DNA of 6,016 nt. Source: Micavibrio sp. UBA2020. GTDB lineage: Bacteria > Pseudomonadota > Alphaproteobacteria > Micavibrionales > UBA2020. The stretch lies in NCBI GenBank assembly GCA_002334985.1, contig DDBY01000109.1:1-6016 (forward strand), in the 5' to 3' direction. Below the pieces are notes generated by a model. The model worked only from the letters and a program-made list of their open reading frames with translations, had not been told where the DNA came from and ran no database searches. Every line of letters starts with the position of its first letter. Position 1 is the first letter of the stretch. A program made the translations under genes and the position numbers. Below are positions 1 to 4,767 of this stretch, piece by piece.

Positions 1-49
1 GATTTAACTTGCCGAATTTCATAACTTATGAAATTCGGCAAGTTAAATC
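1..49. repeat. Perfect 49-nt palindrome (24-bp stem)
   Basis: Bases 1-24 are the exact reverse complement of bases 26-49, centred on the single base C25. The arms are A/T-rich with a GC core (TTGCCGAA). The repeat begins at the first base of the window, so it may extend further left. As RNA it would form a very stable hairpin. No clean T-tract follows on the plus strand (TTCGTTAACTTTT), so an intrinsic terminator for an upstream gene is possible but not textbook. A bidirectional terminator, a cruciform site or a remnant of a mobile palindromic element are alternatives. Confidence 0.85.
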
Positions 50-290
50 TTCGTTAACTTTTGAACGGCTGTCTTTGAAAAATCTGGAAAAAACAGGGTT
101 TTAATTTTTTCATAATATAATCATGGGGATATGCCGCGCCCCGCGCCCAAGCCCTGCACACACCCGCCTGCAGCACATATCCGGCCGCCGCCGTCCCGTG
201 GGCTTTGCTTTTCGGCGGCGCGCGCGGGATAATTAACCTTGGGTTCCCGCCCACCCCCGCACCGATAACGACCAGAGCCGCAGCACCCCC
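50..290. other. Gene-free leader region upstream of the small membrane protein gene
   Basis: Positions 50-125 are A/T-rich, with a TATAAT at 116-121 that has no acceptable -35 element at the right distance. Positions 126-290 are strongly GC-rich, with a possible 7-bp stem between 187-193 and 213-219. Apart from the palindrome before it and the candidate promoter inside it, I see no RNA gene or convincing reading frame. A minus-strand open frame through here is only the tail of a frame antisense to the downstream gene. Confidence 0.5.
205..233 (+). promoter_or_regulatory. Candidate sigma70-like promoter for the gene at 291
   Basis: TTGCTT at 205-210 (three matches to the -35 consensus) and GATAAT at 228-233 (five of six matches to the -10) are separated by 17 bp. 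The start of transcription would fall near 240, giving a leader of about 50 nt. The spacer is unusually GC-rich, and the TATAAT at 116-121 is a competing -10, so this is a tentative call. Confidence 0.35.
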
Positions 291-890
291 ATGACCGACA
301 CACCGCCCAAAGACGCCCCGCCCCAAACGCCCGCGCCCGTGCCCCCGTCCCGCCGCGACGGGTTCGATGATGCCTCGCCCTACGATAAACCGTCGCTGAG
401 CGCGAAGGAGCGCAAAGCCTACGAGCGCAAGGTGCTCAACATCGGGCTGGTGGTCATCATGCTGGTGGTGACAGGGCTTGGCATTGCCGCGCACCAGTTT
501 TTCCGCGGGCTTGACCGGATGATTGAAAAAGTATCGGATGCGGATACCGGCATGGCGGAAACGCCGTTTTCACCGCCGCCCGCCGCCGCGCCCACAAATA
601 TGACCCTGCCCGGCATGGACGTGCCGCATGATGACGCACGCAAACGCCGCATCGTCGGGCGCATCGCGCAGCTTGTCAGCCAAAGCGGCAGCGACAGCCC
701 CGATGTTCTGGCGGACACGCCGCTTTTTGCCCGTGTGCAATTTTTTATGCCGGAGGCAAAATCTTTTTGCACCTTCCACCAGCAGATAGAACCGGACAGT
801 TTCCGCGCCGGTGATACCGTGACGGTCGAATACAGCACCGATGTGCCGGACATGTGCGGCAGCTCGAAAATTCTGACAGATATGCCTTAA
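291..890 (+). CDS. Hypothetical single-pass membrane protein with Pro-rich N-terminus
   Basis: I do not recognise this 199-residue protein. Residues 1-30 are rich in Pro and Asp. A basic stretch (36-47, KERKAYERK) precedes one hydrophobic segment at about 49-67 (IGLVVIMLVVTGLGIAA), which predicts a cytoplasmic N-terminus and an exported C-terminal part by the positive-inside rule. Residues 90-110 form a Pro/Ala linker, and 115-199 look like a small folded domain. That domain holds the only two cysteines (160 and 189), which could form a disulfide in the periplasm. ATG 291 is the first start after an in-frame stop at 234. No good Shine-Dalgarno sequence precedes it, so initiation may be weak or leader-dependent. 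It converges with the GNAT gene ending at 895, with only 4 nt between the stops. A membrane anchor or envelope accessory role is possible; nothing in the sequence fixes a function. Confidence 0.75.
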   Translation: MTDTPPKDAPPQTPAPVPPSRRDGFDDASPYDKPSLSAKERKAYERKVLNIGLVVIMLVVTGLGIAAHQFFRGLDRMIEKVSDADTGMAETPFSPPPAAAPTNMTLPGMDVPHDDARKRRIVGRIAQLVSQSGSDSPDVLADTPLFARVQFFMPEAKSFCTFHQQIEPDSFRAGDTVTVEYSTDVPDMCGSSKILTDMP

Positions 891-894
891 GCGA

Positions 895-1629
895 TTACCC
901 GGCGGCAAAGCGCAGCGGCCGCAGCGCCGTCACAGCGCACGGGCGGCACGGCATGCCGCGCAGCTTCCGGCTGCCGCGTTTGCCTGCGGCATGCCCGAAA
1001 GCCTGCACCGTAGCGCTGCGCCGCGTCCAAAGCGCCGCGGGTGCGGCCTGCGGGCGGCAATAGCGCGCCAGTGCCTCCTGCGCCGTGCGAAAAGCGCGCC
1101 AGTCTGCGGCCGTCAGCTCCCATATCTCCTGCGCGGGGCTGCCGCCGATGTAGTGGCTGGCGGGCACTGTGGCCACATGGCGCGCGGCTGTTTTTTGTTT
1201 CAGCCTGCGCGATGCTTCGTTATCCGCCGCGTTTTTGATGACCATTTTGTCAAAGCCGAGCGTGCCGAAGGCAAGGTCGTTCACGGCCCCTACCGCTTCT
1301 TGCATATATCCCTTGCCCTGAAATCCCGATGCCAGCCACACGCCGCGGTTGCCCGCCGCGGTGTCGCGGCGCAGGTGCACAACGCCGATAACTTCGCCCG
1401 CCGCATCACCCTTCAGCGTGATGCCGAAATACCAGTCATCGCCCCGCGCCATCGCGGGCAGCGCGATGTTTTGCAAAAATTTTTGCGCACCGTCCGGCGG
1501 GTACGGCCATTTGACGGTTTTGGCGGAAAGATGCTGCACGATTTCCCAATGCGGGAAATGTTTTTGTATCGCGGGCGCGTCCTGCAAATTCAACGGACGC
1601 AGCAGCAAACGCTCTGTCTGGATATACAT
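895..1629 (-). CDS. GNAT-family N-acetyltransferase with Arg/Ala-rich C-terminal extension
   Basis: The protein has 244 residues. Residues 3-13 (IQTERLLLRPL) are the usual opening of RimJ/RimL-type GNATs, which transfer acetyl from acetyl-CoA to amines such as protein N-termini. Strand beta4 appears at about 80-89 (VIGVVHLRRD). The acetyl-CoA loop is at 103-112 (FQGKGYMQEA) with both glycines present, followed by the helix and the NEASRRLKQK segment at 137-146. The domain ends near 180 (IWELTAADWRAF). The last ~58 residues are Arg/Ala-rich and unlike any GNAT ending I know. I chose the ATG at 1629 because the fold starts there; an upstream in-frame TTG at 1689 would add 20 residues of poor quality. 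The Shine-Dalgarno is weak with either start. It lies downstream of the other GNAT gene on the same strand but probably has its own promoter. Substrate unknown. It is a paralogue of the domain fused to TyrRS at 2731-3264. Confidence 0.85.
   Translation of the reverse strand: MYIQTERLLLRPLNLQDAPAIQKHFPHWEIVQHLSAKTVKWPYPPDGAQKFLQNIALPAMARGDDWYFGITLKGDAAGEVIGVVHLRRDTAAGNRGVWLASGFQGKGYMQEAVGAVNDLAFGTLGFDKMVIKNAADNEASRRLKQKTAARHVATVPASHYIGGSPAQEIWELTAADWRAFRTAQEALARYCRPQAAPAALWTRRSATVQAFGHAAGKRGSRKLRGMPCRPCAVTALRPLRFAAG
950..995. repeat. 10-bp inverted repeat inside the tail of the GNAT gene
   Basis: GGCATGCCGC at 950-959 pairs exactly with GCGGCATGCC at 986-995 across a 26-nt loop. The loop contains a smaller CAGC/GCTG stem (961-964 with 969-972). 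A GCGGCCGC palindrome lies nearby at 915-922. These structures sit in the part of the reading frame that encodes the non-GNAT tail, near the convergent gene ends. They may help end transcription, but no T-tract follows. Confidence 0.5.
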
Positions 1630-1753
1630 GTGGTTTTCAATGCCGGATAAATTACGCAGGCGCCGCAGATGAAACAGCGGCAGGGTCAAACGCCCTTTGC
1701 GGGCAATACTGTGCGTCGTCGTCGCATGGCGGCGGCTTCCGGCTGTTGAAATC

Positions 1754-1769
1754 GGGTATCAAAATACCC
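1754..1769. repeat. Palindrome GGGTAT-CAAA-ATACCC overlapping a -10 element
   Basis: A perfect 6-bp inverted repeat (1754-1759 with 1764-1769) with a 4-nt loop lies between the two GNAT genes. It covers the predicted -10 box of the minus-strand promoter, so it could be an operator. A terminator for the tyrS operon is less likely because no T-run follows on either strand. Confidence 0.5.
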
Positions 1770-1790
1770 CATTCAAAACGATTCTGTCAA
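1761..1790 (-). promoter_or_regulatory. Candidate sigma70 promoter for the GNAT gene at 895-1629
   Basis: Reading the minus strand, a perfect TTGACA -35 box lies at 1790-1785. An 18-bp spacer follows, then TATTTT at 1766-1761 as the -10 (four of six matches). Transcription would begin near 1754, giving a leader of about 125 nt to the ATG at 1629. The -35 box nearly abuts the stop codon of the upstream GNAT gene (1793-1795). This suggests the two GNAT genes can be transcribed separately. Confidence 0.5.
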
Positions 1791-1792
1791 AG

Positions 1793-2368
1793 CTAATCCG
1801 CAAAATCCGCCGCTTTGAGCCGGTAGAGCACATGCGGACGCAGCGCGTGCCCCTCTGGCAGGTTCGGATGTTCGAAATCATCCGCAGGACTATGCGTCAT
1901 GCCGAGTTTTTGCATCACGCGCCGCGACGGGGCATTGTCCGGCACGGTAAAGGCCACAATTTCATCCAGCCCGAAACGGCCAAACCCCGCCGCCAGCGCT
2001 GCGCGCGCGGCTTCGGGCGCGTAGCCCCTGCCCCAGACGCCGGCGACAAACCGCCAGCCGATTTCCACGCAAGGCGCCCCAAGGGCGCGGGCATCATTGG
2101 CAAAGGGTGCATCGAACATCACCCGCGCCAGCCCCGTCAGGCCGACCAGATTTCCGCTGGAAATTTCTTCAACCGCCCAAAAGCCGAAACCGTGCGTATC
2201 GAAATGCGTATCGATGCGCTGCATGAAGGCCGCGCTTTCGTCGTGTGTCAGGGGGCTGCGGAAATAACGCATGACCGCAGCATCTGCATTCATGGCGGCG
2301 AAGCTATCAAGGTCATCCGCGCGCAATCGCCGCAGCAAAAGCCGTCCGGTTTCCAGCGGCGTTTCCAT
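1793..2368 (-). CDS. RimJ/RimL-like GNAT N-acetyltransferase
   Basis: The protein has 191 residues, the normal length for this family. It opens with LETGRLLLRRLRADD (5-19) and carries strand beta4 with VEIGWRF (101-107). The acetyl-CoA loop WGRGYAPEA is at 112-120, and the C-terminal signature NAPSRRVMQKLGM at 145-157 matches the conserved NxxSxRVxEKLGF-type segment. All expected acetyl-CoA-binding features are present, so it should be an active cytoplasmic acetyltransferase; the substrate (protein N-terminus, small amine or antibiotic) cannot be told. The ATG at 2368 overlaps the tyrS stop codon by one base (TGATG), so translation is probably coupled to tyrS. A GTG one codon upstream (2371) is an alternative start. 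It is only distantly similar to the neighbouring GNAT and to the TyrRS-fused domain, which are closer to each other. Confidence 0.88.
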   Translation of the reverse strand: METPLETGRLLLRRLRADDLDSFAAMNADAAVMRYFRSPLTHDESAAFMQRIDTHFDTHGFGFWAVEEISSGNLVGLTGLARVMFDAPFANDARALGAPCVEIGWRFVAGVWGRGYAPEAARAALAAGFGRFGLDEIVAFTVPDNAPSRRVMQKLGMTHSPADDFEHPNLPEGHALRPHVLYRLKAADFAD

Positions 2369-4485
2369 CACTTCTTGCCCGGCACCGGTTTTGTGCCGCC
2401 AATCAGGAACGGATGCGTGGTCAGCTTGCGCGGCTTGGGCGGCTTGACAGGTTTCGCTTCCGCCTTGGCCTTTTGCTCCGCCGCTTTGGTTTCGGCGGCA
2501 AGGCGCTGTTCTTCCTGCTTCAGCTCCGCAGCATGCTTGTCTGACGCCGCCTTCATGGCAAAGGCATTGTCACGCTCGCGCTTTTTCTGTTCCACCGCAT
2601 CTTCGCGGTCTTCGGCGCGGTCTTCCAGCGCGTCCTCCACAATATCCTCGATGGCGTCCAGATGCGCATCCAGCCTTGCGGATTTACGGCGTTTGTTGAC
2701 CGCACGCGTTTGCAGCGCCGCTTCGGGGCGGTTGGTCAGAAACCATTCCTTCTGACGTTCCCACTCTTCTTTGGTAAAGCCCCAGATGCCTTCGGGCGTG
2801 TCGCGGTTGCGGAAGGTCGCATCCATGCTCATGAACCGGCGGCGCAGGGCATCCAAATCCTGCGGCGCGGAGGCATGGGCGAAAGCCTTCTTGAACACCA
2901 CATCGCTGAAACCCAGCTGGCTGAAAGCATGTTCGTTGACGGCATGCAGCGCCTGTTCCATCAGCTCGGGCGTGCGGAATTCGGGGTCCAGCCAGATGTT
3001 TTCACTGCCCCGCGCGGAATCGCGGCGCAGGTGGGCGACGCCGATGATTTTTTCCGGCTCGTCCTTGTGCTGGATTTTCCAAATCCATTCGTCTTTCGGC
3101 TCGGGCTGCAAAATGACGCGGCGGAAAACCTCGCGCGCGACATCCACCGCGGCCTTGAGCGAAAGCCCCGGATGCGACAGGTATTTGACGATTTCCCAAT
3201 CCGGCAGGAATTTCTGGATAAGGTCCACGTCTTCGACGCGCATCGGGCGCATCCACAGCTTTTCGGTCTCAAGCTCGTTCAGCTTGACGACTTCGATGCG
3301 GAACCAGTTGCGCTTGCCGACTTTCAAAACGTCGTTGGTTTTGAAAATCAGCTCGGCATCGGGGTCTGTGTGCTTGATGCCGTTGATATCGACGCCGCCC
3401 TGTTTAATCAGGCGGCGGCTGTCACCCTTGCTCTTGCCGGGGCGCGCCTGCGCGACGATGTCCAGAAGCTCGTGCCGCGGCTGGACGATGGACAGGGTCG
3501 GAATATCGTCGGGCACCAGCCCTTTCGATACGGTTTTTTCGAACCAGTCGCGCTCCGCCACTGCCGCCTCGTGCCCGTGGTAGCGGCCGACGATAGCGTA
3601 GGCGAGCTTCATCTTGCACTCTTTCGGGCTGTGCGAAAGCTGCTCCGCCATGCGGTCGATTTCTTCGAGCGGCACGTCGGTATAGACGCGGAAGTATTCA
3701 TCAATCAAGACATCCGGAATGCTCATCACACGCCCGAACTTGTCGCGCGGGCTATGGGCAAGGCCGATGTAGTTGCCGATGCTTTTCGACTGTTTATGCT
3801 TGTTGTCGATACCCTGCGTGATTTTGGTTGTGATGATAGTTTGCGGTTTTTTGTCGAATTTTTCCTGAAAAAACCGCCCCATCATTTCATTAAACAACTG
3901 GTCGGAGCCGATGATGGTAACATCGGAATCAACCATCACGGAATCGTATCCCTGCAGCACCGGGTACAGAATTTCATGCATGTAGATTTCGCGCCCGCTG
4001 TCGATGCGCAGCTGGAACATGTCGCGCGAAATCAGCCGCGCATGGGTGACCATGGACGTCAGTTTCAGGAACTCGTCCATCCCCATCTTGTCGTACCATT
4101 CGGAATTGCGGCGGATTTCAAGAAGCTCGGGGTCGTCGAAGCGCAGCACCATCTTGGCCTGCGCGATGAATTCTTCGGCATTGCGGTCAATTTCCGCGCG
4201 CGGAATGACGGGGCGCGTATCCAGCCGCCCGTCAGGGTCGCCGATGCGCGTGGTGAAATCGCCAATCAGGAACACCACCTTATGCCCGAGCGATTGCAGG
4301 TAGCGCATCATCCACAAATTGACGGCATGGCCGATATGCAGCGTCGGCGCGGTCACATCCACGCCGTATTTGATGCGGAGTTTTTTGCCCGAGCGCAGCT
4401 TGGCGCGGAATTCGTCCTTGGAAAAGAACTGGTCCGACGTGCGGTCGAAATGCGCGAGGATATGGTCGATACGGTTATTGCTCAT
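2368..4485 (-). CDS. tyrS: Tyrosyl-tRNA synthetase with C-terminal GNAT-like domain and charged tail
   Basis: This enzyme charges tRNA-Tyr with tyrosine at the expense of ATP in the cytoplasm. It has 705 residues, against about 400-430 for ordinary bacterial TyrRS. Residues 1-330 are the class I core: HIGH at 50-53, IGDFTTRIGDPDGR at 74-87, YPVLQGYD (174-181) and GSDQ (193-196) of the tyrosine pocket, and the KMSKS loop as KQSKS (231-235). Residues ~336-398 are an S4 RNA-binding domain (RRLIKQGGVDINGIK, then VLKVGKRNWFRI). This completes a normal TyrRS. Residues ~408-585 are a degenerate GNAT fold. Residues ~596-705 are acidic, then basic, then Lys/Pro/Ala-rich, partly likely coiled coil. The core resembles the TyrZ-type TyrRS rather than the form I remember from most alphaproteobacteria (from memory, untested). 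The ATG at 4485 follows AGGCAGG about 8 nt upstream. It is first in an operon with the GNAT gene at 1793-2368. Confidence 0.93.
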   Translation of the reverse strand: MSNNRIDHILAHFDRTSDQFFSKDEFRAKLRSGKKLRIKYGVDVTAPTLHIGHAVNLWMMRYLQSLGHKVVFLIGDFTTRIGDPDGRLDTRPVIPRAEIDRNAEEFIAQAKMVLRFDDPELLEIRRNSEWYDKMGMDEFLKLTSMVTHARLISRDMFQLRIDSGREIYMHEILYPVLQGYDSVMVDSDVTIIGSDQLFNEMMGRFFQEKFDKKPQTIITTKITQGIDNKHKQSKSIGNYIGLAHSPRDKFGRVMSIPDVLIDEYFRVYTDVPLEEIDRMAEQLSHSPKECKMKLAYAIVGRYHGHEAAVAERDWFEKTVSKGLVPDDIPTLSIVQPRHELLDIVAQARPGKSKGDSRRLIKQGGVDINGIKHTDPDAELIFKTNDVLKVGKRNWFRIEVVKLNELETEKLWMRPMRVEDVDLIQKFLPDWEIVKYLSHPGLSLKAAVDVAREVFRRVILQPEPKDEWIWKIQHKDEPEKIIGVAHLRRDSARGSENIWLDPEFRTPELMEQALHAVNEHAFSQLGFSDVVFKKAFAHASAPQDLDALRRRFMSMDATFRNRDTPEGIWGFTKEEWERQKEWFLTNRPEAALQTRAVNKRRKSARLDAHLDAIEDIVEDALEDRAEDREDAVEQKKRERDNAFAMKAASDKHAAELKQEEQRLAAETKAAEQKAKAEAKPVKPPKPRKLTTHPFLIGGTKPVPGKK
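2371..2700 (-). other. Charged, low-complexity C-terminal tail of TyrRS
   Basis: Residues ~596-705 of the tyrS product. A basic patch (NKRRKSAR) is followed by an acidic heptad-like run (about 606-632, rich in Asp/Glu with Ala, Ile, Leu, Val). Then comes a Lys/Glu/Ala helix (633-676) and a Lys/Pro segment (678-687, AKPVKPPKPR). This composition predicts a long helix or coiled coil plus a disordered basic end, which could bind RNA or a protein partner. No stop or frameshift separates it from the enzyme. Confidence 0.7.
2731..3264 (-). other. Degenerate GNAT-like domain within TyrRS
   Basis: Residues ~408-585 of the tyrS product. They align without gaps to the free GNAT at 895-1629 in two blocks. 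TEKLWMRPMRVEDVDLIQK continuing to WEIVKYLS (407-437) has about 16 of 31 identities, and IIGVAHLRRD continuing to VVFKKA (480-534) about 26 of 55, counted by hand. Both also end in an IW-(E/G)-(L/F)-T-x-x-x-W segment. The acetyl-CoA loop, FQGKGYMQEA in the free enzyme, is FRTPELMEQA here (503-512; bases 2950-2979), with both glycines gone. Acetyl-CoA binding is therefore probably lost. Confidence 0.85.
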
Positions 4486-4499
4486 GGCTTGCCTGCCTG

Positions 4500-4517
4500 C
4501 CCCTGCCTTGACAGGGG
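4500..4517 (-). other. Stem-loop in the tyrS mRNA leader
   Basis: CCCCTG (4500-4505) and CAGGGG (4512-4517) form a perfect 6-bp stem with a 6-nt loop. In the minus-strand transcript it lies at or next to the predicted 5' end and just before the AGGCAGG ribosome binding site. It may stabilise the message or influence initiation. It is far too small to be a T-box. Confidence 0.55.
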
Positions 4518-4519
4518 GT

Positions 4520-4548
4520 ATTATAGTTTAAATTGACGGGTATGAGGA
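4520..4548 (-). promoter_or_regulatory. Candidate tyrS promoter (perfect TATAAT -10)
   Basis: On the minus strand, TATAAT lies at 4525-4520, placing the transcription start near 4513 and giving a leader of about 27 nt to the ATG at 4485. The -35 position (around 4548-4543, TCCTCA) does not match the consensus, so an activator or relaxed sigma70 recognition would be needed. The spacer is A/T-rich. Confidence 0.5.
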
Positions 4549-4578
4549 TGCCCGGCAAACGGGCGTGCGCGTGCGTTA

Positions 4579-4595
4579 ATTCCCTTGGGGGGAAT
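4579..4595. repeat. ATTCCC/GGGAAT inverted repeat in the divergent intergenic region
   Basis: A perfect 6-bp inverted repeat (4579-4584 with 4590-4595) with a 5-nt centre lies between the tyrS promoter and the promoter of the divergent gene. It could be a regulator site for either gene. Nothing else supports this. Confidence 0.35.
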
Positions 4596-4669
4596 AGAAA
4601 TAATAAACGGCAGGATTTTGAACGCGTTTTGTCATCATGTAAGAAAATTAGCATAAATGGCGCCCGATG

Positions 4670-4684
4670 GCAAAAGATTTTTGC
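4670..4684. repeat. GCAAAA-GAT-TTTTGC inverted repeat upstream of a -35 box
   Basis: A perfect 6-bp inverted repeat with a 3-nt centre ends 10 bp before the TTGACC -35 box of the hydrolase gene promoter. Its position suits an operator or an A/T-rich upstream promoter element. The function is inferred from position only. Confidence 0.4.
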
Positions 4685-4694
4685 ATAACGCCTC

Positions 4695-4723
4695 TTGACC
4701 CTGAAAAACCTGCCCCCTACACT
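4695..4723 (+). promoter_or_regulatory. Sigma70-like promoter for the hydrolase gene
   Basis: TTGACC at 4695-4700 (five of six matches) and TACACT at 4718-4723 (four of six) are separated by the ideal 17 bp. Transcription would begin near 4730, leaving a leader of about 38 nt that carries a GCGAGGA ribosome binding site (4755-4761), 6 nt before the ATG at 4768. Confidence 0.6.
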
Positions 4724-4767
4724 GCGCCGCATTCAATAAAAAACCATATTTTTGGCGAGGATTCCCC

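Noticed and set aside
116..121. TATAAT as the promoter of the gene at 291
   Set aside because: It matches the -10 consensus perfectly, but there is no -35-like hexamer 16-18 bp upstream and it lies in a generally A/T-rich stretch; kept only as an alternative.
54..494. Minus-strand open frame running from the membrane-protein gene into the leader region
   Set aside because: It overlaps the real plus-strand gene; its His/Arg/Gly-rich translation is typical of antisense frames. An internal ATG at the A/T-rich end would give only a 19-residue peptide without support.
991..1650. Plus-strand open frame of 219 codons opposite the first GNAT gene
   Set aside because: It is antisense to a clear GNAT fold; no ribosome binding site and no recognisable domain.
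1630..1689. Upstream TTG start (1689) for the first GNAT gene
   Set aside because: The extra 20 residues precede the canonical TERLLLRPL opening of the fold and do not resemble GNAT starts; the ATG at 1629 fits better.
1697..2755. Plus-strand open frame of 352 codons opposite the RimJ-like GNAT and the end of tyrS
   Set aside because: It spans the coupled stop/start of two real minus-strand genes, and its Ser-rich end mirrors the Ala/Lys/Glu codons of the TyrRS tail.
2662..4536. Plus-strand open frame of 624 codons opposite tyrS
   Set aside because: It is antisense to a gene with unmistakable TyrRS motifs; its translation shows no family features and only reflects the codon composition of the other strand.
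4486..4767. T-box or other riboswitch controlling tyrS
   Set aside because: The likely tyrS leader is only about 27 nt and lacks the T-box sequence and long stem-loops; no known riboswitch core was seen.
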